From positions 14,005 to 78,004 of the forward strand of contig CALFTM010000058.1 of the NCBI GenBank assembly GCA_937916355.1: DNA of 64,000 bases, read 5' to 3'. The notes under the pieces are model-generated. The model was not told the DNA's origin and did not search any database. It saw only the letters and a program-made list of their open reading frames with translations. The DNA comes from an uncultured Bacteroidales bacterium (lineage in GTDB: Bacteria > Bacteroidota > Bacteroidia > Bacteroidales > Paludibacteraceae). Both the position numbers and the translations under genes were made by a program. This document shows positions 18,425-26,296 of the stretch, in pieces. Every line of letters starts with the position of its first letter. Position 1 is the first letter of the stretch.

Positions 18425-20043
18425 GTGTACATAGTTTTGTGATAGTTGCTGTTATAGTAACGGTACTTTATTTTCAAATTAAATACTTTTTCAAATTTAA
18501 AGATAGGTTAGTAGAATTCAAAACTATTTTTTCAAAGAATGAGTTGCTTTGCAATTATGATTCTTTGATTGTTATTTCATCTTCTATTCCAAAAGCAATA
18601 GAACTGGAAGAGAAGTACAATCGTTTGATAGAAAAAAAGAAGGGGTTGTTTGAACTGGAAGATAATGATTATGAACTCAATAAGTTAGAAGAAGAAATTG
18701 ATTCCATTGTGGCAAAATATAAAATGTTGTCCGAGAACGATCATTATGAAATAGAAAAAGAAGATGTTTTTAGTGGGATTTTAAATTCAATAAACAAATA
18801 CTTGTATAAAAATAAAGAGACGGTTGCAGATTTCAACATTATGAAAGATATTGTTGAAAGAAATTGTGAAGTAGAAGAAAATGAGTTGCATACATTAGTG
18901 CCAATACCATTGTATTGTGGTTTAGTAGGAACAATGGCAGGTATCCTAGTGGGAGTTATGTATCTCGTTTTGTCTGGGTCTTTAACATCTTTATTGACAT
19001 CGTCGGATAATACAGGTGCAGATGGAGTGTTGGCATTGCTTTCAGGAGTTGGCATTGCAATGTTTTGTAGTATTGTAGGAGTTGTGCTAACGACTTATGC
19101 TTCTTTGTCTTTGAAAGATGCGAAAAAGGAAGAAGAAAAAGGAAAACATGAGTTTTTGAGCTGGATTCAGGCTAATCTTTTACCAACTTTGTCAAATGGT
19201 ATGTCGGACACGATTAGACGATTTACAGAAAATTTGCAAGGGTTTAATGAAATGTTCTCTTCGAATACAAAGCACTTGCAAAAAACTTTAAGTATTGTAA
19301 ATCAAACATCACAGGGACAGGTTGACATTATATCGGCAAGCAACCAAATTATAGAGAGTATTAACAATCTAAAAATAAGGCAAATTGCGACCGCTAATAT
19401 CGAAGTATATGACAAATTGAAAGATTGTGGAGAAGAGATCGGAGCATTGTCTGAATATCTTAAAACAGTAAATAGTTATCTTACAAAGGTGGATTCTCTT
19501 TCTGAAAAATTAGATGATGCTGATAATCGATTTAGAATGATTGAAGAGATGGCGCATTTTTTTAAGGATGAGCGAGCTAGCTTGGAAATGGTAAAAGGGA
19601 AAATTTCAATGGCAGTGGGAGAAATGGATAGTGAGTTTAGTATTGCCATGTCTGATTTGCAGAATAAATTAGGAGGAAGTATAAAGCAATTAGCTATCCA
19701 CACGACAGAACAGACGCAAACTTACGAGAAGACAATAGAAGAACAACGGAAAGTTTTGGAAAGTAAAACTTCTGATATGTCTAAGTTAGTAGCAGATATG
19801 AATAAAATGGCAGACGTGAAAGATAGTATCTCAAAAATGGGAAAATCAATTTCTGAACAAAATCAAAAATTGGAAAAATTAGCTGATGCTATCAAGGAAA
19901 TGGTTAATGCTAAGGCCTCAAATGGAACTATCACTCCGTTTATGCCTAAGTGGGTAAAATGGGGCGCAATTTCACTGGGTAGTGTTCTTTTCTTGTCTTG
20001 TATGTTATCTATAATGTCGGTTGTGTCACAATTTATTCGGTAG
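18421..20043 (+). CDS. ZorA/MotA/TolQ-like stator subunit with long coiled coil
   Basis: A 540-residue protein. It has one membrane segment at about 4-24, then a MotA/TolQ/ExbB core with GLVGTMAGILVG (about 167-178) and a second segment GVGIAMFCSIVGVVLTT (about 209-225). These are followed by a predicted coiled coil of almost 280 residues. A final hydrophobic helix (about 515-538) ends the protein. ZorA of Zorya anti-phage systems has the same proton-channel core plus long helical tail, but I know it without the terminal membrane helix. It pairs with the MotB-like gene 5 bp downstream. Expected role: proton-driven motor in the inner membrane. Confidence 0.82.
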   Translation: MSVHSFVIVAVIVTVLYFQIKYFFKFKDRLVEFKTIFSKNELLCNYDSLIVISSSIPKAIELEEKYNRLIEKKKGLFELEDNDYELNKLEEEIDSIVAKYKMLSENDHYEIEKEDVFSGILNSINKYLYKNKETVADFNIMKDIVERNCEVEENELHTLVPIPLYCGLVGTMAGILVGVMYLVLSGSLTSLLTSSDNTGADGVLALLSGVGIAMFCSIVGVVLTTYASLSLKDAKKEEEKGKHEFLSWIQANLLPTLSNGMSDTIRRFTENLQGFNEMFSSNTKHLQKTLSIVNQTSQGQVDIISASNQIIESINNLKIRQIATANIEVYDKLKDCGEEIGALSEYLKTVNSYLTKVDSLSEKLDDADNRFRMIEEMAHFFKDERASLEMVKGKISMAVGEMDSEFSIAMSDLQNKLGGSIKQLAIHTTEQTQTYEKTIEEQRKVLESKTSDMSKLVADMNKMADVKDSISKMGKSISEQNQKLEKLADAIKEMVNAKASNGTITPFMPKWVKWGAISLGSVLFLSCMLSIMSVVSQFIR

Positions 20044-20048
20044 GATAT

Positions 20049-20723
20049 ATGGCGGAAAAAAAAGAGTCTTTTTTTTGGACAAGCTATTCGGATTTGATGA
20101 CTAGCTTGTTTTTTGTGATGTTGCTACTTTTTATAATGACAATCGCTTTGACTCATAATGCGGTTGTCAGGTTAGAAAATGAAAAAAAAGCAACGGAGCA
20201 AGAGTTAAACAAAATAAAGGAGTTACAGGAGGCGGTGAAGAAAATAGATACAAGATATTTCGAGTATGATTCTAAATTTAAGCGTCATACATTAAAACGT
20301 ATTTCAGTGTCTTTTAAACCGGCTAGTTCTGATATTTATGATATATCAAATTCAGATAGGAGTAAGTTAGAATCTGCAGGACGTGCGATTGAATACTTTT
20401 TGAGAGATGTAAAAAAAACTATGCCTAATGCAGAGTATCTTGTTATCATCGAAGGACAGAGTTCTTTAGACAGATACCCTTATAATGATGAGCTAAGTTA
20501 CAAAAGGGCTTTGGCGTTAAATAATTTTTGGAAGAAAAAAGGAATAACCTTCAAAGGTCTTCCTTGTGAAGTGTTAGTTTCAGGTAGCGGTTGTAATAGT
20601 AAATTCAGAATAAAACCTGAACGTGTGAGTAAGTTTAAAAAAGGGAAACGATATTATGTGGCAAATGAAAAAAATCAGAGGTTTGTTATACATATTATTC
20701 CCAAACCGGGTGATTTTAACTGA
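20049..20723 (+). CDS. ZorB/MotB-like stator subunit with OmpA-like peptidoglycan-binding domain
   Basis: A 224-residue protein starting at ATG 20049; an upstream in-frame ATG at 19998 would overlap the previous gene. The single membrane helix (about 14-34) carries D15 in SDLMTSL, at the position of the proton-carrying aspartate of MotB/ZorB. A coiled linker follows, then an OmpA-like domain with VIIEGQSS and YNDELSYKRALALNNFW, which matches the peptidoglycan-binding consensus. It probably forms a stator with the preceding protein, anchored to the cell wall. It is the last gene of the operon; no clear terminator follows. Confidence 0.85.
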   Translation: MAEKKESFFWTSYSDLMTSLFFVMLLLFIMTIALTHNAVVRLENEKKATEQELNKIKELQEAVKKIDTRYFEYDSKFKRHTLKRISVSFKPASSDIYDISNSDRSKLESAGRAIEYFLRDVKKTMPNAEYLVIIEGQSSLDRYPYNDELSYKRALALNNFWKKKGITFKGLPCEVLVSGSGCNSKFRIKPERVSKFKKGKRYYVANEKNQRFVIHIIPKPGDFN

Positions 20724-20860
20724 AATTCTTATTATTACGAAGATATTGCGTATGTTTTATTTTGCTTTGTTAGTAGTTGTGAAGGTCTACCCAAACGACA
20801 AAGTAAAAGAAATTTGGGCATCAAGGAGTATTGTTTATTTACCAATGAAAAATTGGCAAA

Positions 20861-21012
20861 AGCAGTCAAATTGCGACGGTTCGAAGAATGCTCGAAAAAT
20901 ATGATGTTGCCTCAATTTAGTGGTGGGGAATGTCGAATTATTGTCCCATTCTCGTTCATATCTCCCGTTTATTTCTTATTTGAAAGAAAAGAATGGTGTG
21001 ATTTCTTTTTGA
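20861..21012 (+). pseudogene. Remnant of the 3' end of the nuclease-helicase gene
   Basis: Two blocks match the helicase gene at 7353-10736. 20862-20916 matches 10402-10455 with two substitutions and one inserted base. 20919-20988 matches 10643-10711 almost exactly. The intervening 186 bp are missing. In the helicase frame the second block encodes VVGNVELLSHSRSYLPF and onward, then a different last few residues (KEKNGVISF) and a stop at 21010-21012. This is a decayed, slightly divergent copy, probably of another allele. It marks the right edge of the accessory island. Confidence 0.88.
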
Positions 21013-21051
21013 TATTATCAATAACGTTTTTTTTTTTTGATTTAAAATTAC

Positions 21052-21132
21052 TAATTTTGCAAAAAAAAGCTTTGGCGAGTGTCTAAATGAGGTTCGGACG
21101 CTTGCTAATGCAAAAAAGATTTAACGAACCTC
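21052..21132 (+). promoter_or_regulatory. -7 box and H-type pseudoknot in the 5' leader
   Basis: A TAATTTTG -7 box (21052-21059) is followed by two interlocked helices. Stem 1 pairs 21075-21083 with 21097-21105 (9 pairs including two G-U). Stem 2 pairs 21089-21096 with 21125-21132 (8 Watson-Crick pairs). The 5' strand of stem 2 lies in the loop of stem 1, and the two stems are contiguous at 21096/21097, the geometry of a coaxial H-type pseudoknot. It ends 16 nt before the ATG at 21149. A matching -33 box is not clear. Confidence 0.6.
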
Positions 21133-21148
21133 TAAAAAATTTTAAATC

Positions 21149-21700
21149 ATGGGTATAATTGGTAAATTATTCACTTCAATCAATGCAATTTTGAATTTGT
21201 TTTTTTGTATTGGTCTTTTCTTTTTTTCATCAATCGCATTTAATTGGTATCGTGGGGGTGATTCAGAACAAAAAGAGCATTTGCAGACTATGTTGGATGA
21301 CGACTTGAAAGTTCTGACCTATATTGATACAACATATACGGTTATGAAATATAAGGATAAACCAATTGGTTATACGGTGACTTGTAACTATGAAGTCGAC
21401 GGAAAGGAGTACAAAACTTCTTTGTCAGTTGATGAATGTCCTGATAACGAGGATTTTTCTTTTGTTTTTCCCATCTATTATCTGAAGTCGGATCCTACCA
21501 TAATTTCACGAGATCCCCAAAAAGATCTTGATAAAATTAAAGGAAGAGAAGGGGGAACGTTCGAGTTGATAGCGACAATCGTTTCTTTTGTGTTAGGTTT
21601 ACTATTGTTGCGAAAAGTTTGGAAGCAATTTAAGTCCATTTTTGAAAAGGAAAAAGAGGAGATTGAAGCGGCGGACAATCAAGATGCTACTTCAAATTAG
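21149..21700 (+). CDS. Membrane protein with extracytoplasmic DUF3592-like domain
   Basis: A 183-residue protein with an N-terminal membrane helix (about 12-32), a soluble domain of about 100 residues with strand pattern YTVTCNYEVDGKEYKTS, and a second membrane helix (about 138-155), followed by an acidic cytoplasmic tail. The domain between two helices resembles DUF3592 proteins, of unknown function. It lies just outside the accessory island and is preceded by a pseudoknot leader. A bidirectional terminator follows at 21769. Confidence 0.7.
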   Translation: MGIIGKLFTSINAILNLFFCIGLFFFSSIAFNWYRGGDSEQKEHLQTMLDDDLKVLTYIDTTYTVMKYKDKPIGYTVTCNYEVDGKEYKTSLSVDECPDNEDFSFVFPIYYLKSDPTIISRDPQKDLDKIKGREGGTFELIATIVSFVLGLLLLRKVWKQFKSIFEKEKEEIEAADNQDATSN

Positions 21701-21768
21701 AACGAGAAATATAATCGGCGGCACTTCTCATTGATAGAAATGTTCCGCTTGAAAAATGATTCCGAAAA

Positions 21769-21807
21769 AAATAATCCCGACAACTTCATCGTTGGTCGGG
21801 ATTATTT
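21769..21807. terminator. Bidirectional intrinsic terminator between convergent genes
   Basis: A 12-bp stem AATAATCCCGAC/GTCGGGATTATT with a 13-nt loop is flanked by A-rich sequence on the left and T-rich on the right. It serves the 21149 gene and the convergent sufE. Confidence 0.8.
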
Positions 21808-21827
21808 GTAGGTTATGTTTTCCTCTC

Positions 21828-22250
21828 CTATTCATTTTGCGCTTTGAAGACAGAAGCGTACATTTTCATTTGTTTCATCATCGCCAACATTCCATTAGAA
21901 CGGGTAGGTGACAAATGTTCTCGAAGTCCGATTCTATCTATGAAATAGAGTTCTGTGTTCAGAATGTCGTCTGGAGTTTGTCCTGAGAGAATCTCCACCA
22001 GCATGCTGACGATGCCTCCTGCGATGTCGGTGTTACTCTCTCCTTGGTAGTACACCTTTCCATCTTTGTATTCTGCGAATACCCAGACTTTACTCTGACA
22101 TCCTTCTATGAGATACTCTGGGGATTTATATTTTTCATCAATGCCCGGATTCTCCAACCCTTTGTCAATGATCTGCTGGTATTTGTCCAGCCAGTCTTCT
22201 AAAAATTCAAACTCCGAAATGATCTCCTCTTGTTTTTCGTTTATTGTCAT
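21828..22250 (-). CDS. sufE: Sulfur acceptor protein SufE
   Basis: A 140-residue protein of the SufE/YgdK family. The acceptor cysteine C51 in IEGCQSKVW matches E. coli SufE C51 in number and setting. It receives persulfide sulfur from SufS (encoded at 919-2148) for Fe-S cluster building on SufBCD in the cytoplasm. It is a single gene with a terminator behind it. Confidence 0.95.
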   Translation of the reverse strand: MTINEKQEEIISEFEFLEDWLDKYQQIIDKGLENPGIDEKYKSPEYLIEGCQSKVWVFAEYKDGKVYYQGESNTDIAGGIVSMLVEILSGQTPDDILNTELYFIDRIGLREHLSPTRSNGMLAMMKQMKMYASVFKAQNE

Positions 22251-22263
22251 GTCTACGTTTTTT

Positions 22264-22283
22264 AGGTCGGTTCTATAAATTCA
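22264..22283 (+). repeat. Solo arm of the 68-bp inverted-repeat family
   Basis: AGGTCGGTTCTATAAATTCA matches the left arm of the elements at 24764-24831 and 43907-43974 in its core TTCTATAAATTCA. No right arm is found nearby. Confidence 0.45.
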
Positions 22284-22319
22284 TTTTATTATTGATTGCA
22301 AAGGTACAACGTTTGTTTG

Positions 22320-24752
22320 TTATTCCTCTTCTTTTTTCTTCTCTTTTTGGTTGAATTTATAGTTGATGGATATTCCGATTTGGCGAGGTTTCCCCTTTTG
22401 GCAAATCTGGTTGCCGAGGTTGGAGAGTTGGTATGTGTCGTAGGTTTTGTTGGCAAGGTTGCGCATCCATAACCTCACATACAACTCTTTCCAGTTGTAG
22501 GTGACACCTGCGTCGAAGGTGGTGTAGAACTGCTGGCTGTAGCGGTTCTCTGTGTCCCAATATATTTTTCCGTTTCCATTCATGGAGATGTTCATGGCGA
22601 TTGTCTTCACCCAAGGCTCATCGATCAGGAAGGTGTAGCAAGCATTCAGTCCGATTGTGTTGGATGGGGCAAAAGGTAATCTTTTGTTGGAGAGGTCAAC
22701 ACCATTGTGCTCAAAATCCAAGAATTTGGCATGAGCATAACCATACGAACCGACGATGTTGAAAACGTTTTGCGTCTCAGGGTTGACGTGGGTGTAGTTG
22801 ACTGATAATTCACCTCCGACACTTCTTGTCCTGTCTGCATTCACAATCATGCTACCCATGTTACTTCCAGTTGGGAAGGTGTGGATTTGTTGGTTTTGCC
22901 CAAGAATGTAGAACAATGCGAAATTGACGCTCATGTTTTTCTCGGTAGCAAGGAAGTGTCCTCCGACTTCAAAGTTCCAGCATCTTTCAGGAGAGTAGAG
23001 AATCTCTTCGGTGTAGTCGTGTTTGATGAGTTCTGACCTGTCGCCTGTGAGGTTCAATTCTCTATTGATTTTGTTGATCATTTGCGTCTGGATGATGTCA
23101 GAGAATAGTAGCACGTTATACCCTCCGGCTTTTTGTCCTCTCGCAATGTTTAGGTAGAGGTTGTTGAACTTATTGATGTTATATTGAGCGGCGAATTTAG
23201 GCAGTACCACAAATTCGGACAATTCCTTTGTACCATAAAAATGGGTTTTCAACTCCTTCTTCTCAGTATCTTTGATACCCTCTCCGGCATAGTTGATGAG
23301 GTTCTGACTTAAATAGTCGATAGAGACGTGTTCGTAGTTGAAGCGGACTCCCGCAGTCAAATCCCATTTGTTGATGGTAAATTCAGATTGATGGTATGCG
23401 GCGATACCGACCGTCGGTGTTTCAAAATGGTTGCTGATTTTCAGCTGGTCTCCTTCAATGTTGATTTTCCCTAAAGGATTTTTCTCTTGGATTTTCTCGT
23501 TCAGACTATTGCAGAAAATCTCGTTGATACCCTTTTCAAAGTATGAAATCGGGTGATCTATCGTAGAATGTTTGAAGTAGAAAAACAGTCCGGCCTTCCA
23601 GTTGTATTTTCTGGTTTCCCTTGCGGTTGAACGGAAAGCAAATTCGTGGGAGAGCGCATGCTCATTCTTCTCACCCTCCATCAGTAAGAATTTATTTCCT
23701 GTATAATCCGCATCATGATTGGTTTGGTCATAGAGGAATTGGTAACCGGTGATGGAGTTGAAAATGATTTTGTCGTAGATATATTGAATGACAAGACCAT
23801 CAGAGAGGAGAAATCGTTTGTATTGGTTTTTTTCGTTAAATTCGATGTCCAAAGTCTCGTCGTCTCTGTTGGTGATGGCGTAAGGGTAGATTCCCTCCGA
23901 AATGTAGCCTGTCGAAAGCACATTGTCGATGGTGAACTTCTCCTTTGGTTTCCCCACCGCACGAAGTCTGAGCGCCACACCATTGTGCTTATCCACTTTT
24001 TCGTCTGTAAGGCTGTTGGTGAAGAAGCCGTCAGAATGCTTGAAATTTGCCGCCACTGAAAAGCCGAATTTCTCCGTCGGCTTCTGATAGGTTGCTGCTG
24101 TTAGCAGGACATTATTAGCAGTAGAGTAGTCGGCAGAGACGTGTGTCCCGGTGTATTTCAAAGGAGATAGCGTGTAGACATTCATCACACCCATCATGGC
24201 GTTCCTACCAGATGCAGTTCCTTGAGGTCCTCTCAATACTTCGATTCTCTCCACATCGAACATATTTACAGAATAGGCATCTCGGCTAAGTATTGGCACA
24301 TTATCTGCGTTCATCGCAACAATAGGGTCGTTGTTGGATGAACTGAATCCACGCATTGATATGATAGGGTCCATGCTCGAACCATTATCAGTCATGTAGA
24401 GGTTGGGAGTTAGTCCATTAATCTCTCTGGTTGTACTAAGCCCCATCCTCTTGATCTGCTCCTCATTGATGAGGGAGAATGTAACCGACTGTTCTTGCAG
24501 CGATTTACTGTCTCGGATATTAGCCACGACGACAAACTCTTTCAAAAAGTACATCACAGTATCTTCGAGCATTTCAGATTCTTCCAAAAGCATTTTCAGA
24601 GAATCCACCGGCTGCACTGTTGAAGTCGTATTATTGGCTGTTTGAGGAGTATTTTGCGCTTTAGGACTTTGTGCCATCAACGTTCCTCCTATCCACACCG
24701 ACAATAATAGTGCTGATGATATTTTTTTGATATTGCAGTTCATTTGTTTCAA
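22320..24752 (-). CDS. TonB-dependent outer membrane receptor
   Basis: An 810-residue protein with signal peptide (ends near LMAQ), a plug domain (about 75-190, with VERIEVLRGPQGTASGRNAMMG) and a 22-strand barrel ending in GISINYKFN. It lacks the N-terminal carboxypeptidase-like domain of SusC proteins, so it is the siderophore/vitamin type rather than the glycan type. The ligand is unknown. It is clearly paralogous to the receptor at 35468-37801: both share the plug GPQGT motif region and the C-terminal GKPRQIGIS. A 68-bp repeat lies just upstream of its start. Confidence 0.93.
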   Translation of the reverse strand: MKQMNCNIKKISSALLLSVWIGGTLMAQSPKAQNTPQTANNTTSTVQPVDSLKMLLEESEMLEDTVMYFLKEFVVVANIRDSKSLQEQSVTFSLINEEQIKRMGLSTTREINGLTPNLYMTDNGSSMDPIISMRGFSSSNNDPIVAMNADNVPILSRDAYSVNMFDVERIEVLRGPQGTASGRNAMMGVMNVYTLSPLKYTGTHVSADYSTANNVLLTAATYQKPTEKFGFSVAANFKHSDGFFTNSLTDEKVDKHNGVALRLRAVGKPKEKFTIDNVLSTGYISEGIYPYAITNRDDETLDIEFNEKNQYKRFLLSDGLVIQYIYDKIIFNSITGYQFLYDQTNHDADYTGNKFLLMEGEKNEHALSHEFAFRSTARETRKYNWKAGLFFYFKHSTIDHPISYFEKGINEIFCNSLNEKIQEKNPLGKINIEGDQLKISNHFETPTVGIAAYHQSEFTINKWDLTAGVRFNYEHVSIDYLSQNLINYAGEGIKDTEKKELKTHFYGTKELSEFVVLPKFAAQYNINKFNNLYLNIARGQKAGGYNVLLFSDIIQTQMINKINRELNLTGDRSELIKHDYTEEILYSPERCWNFEVGGHFLATEKNMSVNFALFYILGQNQQIHTFPTGSNMGSMIVNADRTRSVGGELSVNYTHVNPETQNVFNIVGSYGYAHAKFLDFEHNGVDLSNKRLPFAPSNTIGLNACYTFLIDEPWVKTIAMNISMNGNGKIYWDTENRYSQQFYTTFDAGVTYNWKELYVRLWMRNLANKTYDTYQLSNLGNQICQKGKPRQIGISINYKFNQKEKKKEEE

Positions 24753-24763
24753 TAATTTTGTTA

Positions 24764-24831
24764 AAGTGGATTCTATAAACCCACGATTTATACTTTTTAA
24801 TTTAAAATGGTGAATTTATAGAACTCACCTT
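24764..24831. repeat. 68-bp inverted-repeat element, copy 1
   Basis: Left arm 24764-24784 (core TTCTATAAACCCAC) and right arm 24809-24831 (GGTGAATTTATAGAACTCACC) are imperfect inverted repeats around an AT-rich centre. Length and arms match the copy at 43907-43974. It lies in the 5' region of the minus-strand TonB receptor. Confidence 0.65.
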
Positions 24832-24996
24832 AAAATATTGCAGTGTACAAAAGTAATCATTATAATTTTAAAATGCCAAGTTTAAACCGTTTTTTATCTA
24901 TATTCTTTTTTATGTTTCTCAAAAGTTTTAGAAAATGCGTGGAAAAACTTTGTTTTTAAAGAATTTGAATTATTTTTGCGAAAAATGTGTTAAACT

Positions 24997-25746
24997 ATGA
25001 GAAGATTTCCCGCAAAAGAGCAGTTGCGCTATGCGTCATGCTTTCGTGAAGTAGCAAAAAGAGGTTGGCTGGATTTTTTACAGTTGTTTTATCCTCGTTT
25101 GTGTATCGGGTGCGGAGAGTCTTTAAATAGAGAAGAGAAAGATTTGTGTCTTACTTGCATGATGGAATTGCCTCTTCTTCCATATCAACAGATGAAAGGA
25201 GGAGGCTTCATGGAGGAGAGATTCCATGGGAGAATTGAATTGGAAGGTGTTACCGCCCTATTGCAATATGAGAAGGAGTCGGTCGCTCAGCGTATTCTTC
25301 ACGATTTGAAATATCATGGGAATAAAGAGATTGGCAGGCGTATGGGGAGGATGTTGGGCTCAAAATTGAGGCAGACGAATTTTGCGAGTGTGGATGCGGT
25401 GTTGCCCGTTCCTCTACACCCCAACCGATTGAGATCAAGAGGCTATAATCAGAGCGAATGGATTGCCAAAGGAATAGCGGAGTCTCTGCGAAAAGAGGTG
25501 TGGACTGATGTATTGCGACGGGATGTGGAGAATGTAACACAGACAAAGAAAGACTCTTTTGAAAGGTGGGAGAATGTGGAGGGGATTTTTTCTCTCTCTG
25601 ATGTACGAAGTTTAGAGGGTCTTCACTTGCTGGTTGTTGATGATGTGTTGACGACAGGGGCAACGATTGAAGCGTCGATTCTTCCGTTGAAATCGAAAAA
25701 AAATGTGCGTGTGAGTGTCGCTGTTTTGGCAGCCGTCGGATTATGA
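24997..25746 (+). CDS. comF: ComF-family phosphoribosyltransferase-like protein
   Basis: A 249-residue protein with an N-terminal zinc-binding region (CIGCGE then LCLTC, residues about 33-54) and a C-terminal PRT fold with LPVPLHPNRLRSRGYNQSE and the PRPP loop VVDDVLTTGAT. This is the ComF/GntX family, linked to DNA uptake in competent bacteria; dprA, another transformation factor, lies at 33823. Enzymatic activity is unproven. A lipoprotein gene follows 40 bp after its stop. Confidence 0.9.
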   Translation: MRRFPAKEQLRYASCFREVAKRGWLDFLQLFYPRLCIGCGESLNREEKDLCLTCMMELPLLPYQQMKGGGFMEERFHGRIELEGVTALLQYEKESVAQRILHDLKYHGNKEIGRRMGRMLGSKLRQTNFASVDAVLPVPLHPNRLRSRGYNQSEWIAKGIAESLRKEVWTDVLRRDVENVTQTKKDSFERWENVEGIFSLSDVRSLEGLHLLVVDDVLTTGATIEASILPLKSKKNVRVSVAVLAAVGL

Positions 25747-25786
25747 TGACATAAACAATGATAATATTAATTTAAAAATTACGAAT

Positions 25787-26209
25787 ATGAAACATTTGAA
25801 GTTTGTGAAGTTTTTGGTACTTGCAGTTTTAGGATTAGGATTGGGTTTCACTTCTTGTGATGACGAAGAAGGAGGAGAAAGTAAGGCGGATGTCGTGAAG
25901 GGGCTTTACAACATGGATGCCGTAAGTGAAGGAAGAAATTTTTATAAGTCTTACAATGATCCAGATAAAAGTGATGCCGAAAAAATTATTCTAGCAGCTT
26001 CTTCTGCGACAAAGTTGTATGCTAAAAAGGATGACAAAGTTTACGAAACTAGTTTTTGGGTAGGTGTAGCTGCAGAAAAGTTTCAGCTAGGTGATGATTT
26101 GGATGAAGCATCTAAAAAATTAGATCAGTTGCAAGAACTCCGCGATGTGATATCTTCTTCGACCAACGAGCCGACTGAAACCCCAGAAGGTTCAGAGTCA
26201 GCAAATTGA
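25787..26209 (+). CDS. Small acidic lipoprotein, probably surface exposed
   Basis: The start is ATG 25787; the frame is open earlier, but only inside comF. The 140-residue product has a signal peptide ending TSC-DDEEGG, a lipobox followed by acidic residues that acts as the export signal to the cell surface in Bacteroidota. The mature helical part has no known domain and ends in a polar tail rich in Thr, Glu and Pro. A terminator follows directly. Confidence 0.8.
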   Translation: MKHLKFVKFLVLAVLGLGLGFTSCDDEEGGESKADVVKGLYNMDAVSEGRNFYKSYNDPDKSDAEKIILAASSATKLYAKKDDKVYETSFWVGVAAEKFQLGDDLDEASKKLDQLQELRDVISSSTNEPTETPEGSESAN

Positions 26210-26228
26210 TAAAAACTTCCACAATAGT

Positions 26229-26262
26229 AAAAGGTCGGGCGGTTGAAAGTCCGACCTTTTTT
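26229..26262 (+). terminator. Intrinsic terminator before dnaG
   Basis: AAAAGGTCGG pairs with CCGACCTTTT across an 11-14 nt loop and runs into T residues. A TAAATTTG -7 box at about 26263-26272 follows at once and probably serves dnaG. Confidence 0.82.
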
Positions 26263-26296
26263 GTAAATTTGCGCCAGTTTTTCGCTAATTTGTTCA

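Noticed and set aside
18421..20723. A canonical Zorya system
   Set aside because: Only the ZorA/ZorB-like pair is present. No ZorC, ZorD helicase or ZorE nuclease gene is in the operon, and the ZorA-like protein has an added C-terminal membrane helix.
20656..21086. Two short plus-strand ORFs after the ZorB-like gene
   Set aside because: They overlap the stop of the operon and run out of frame through the helicase remnant; neither has a usable start region or homology.
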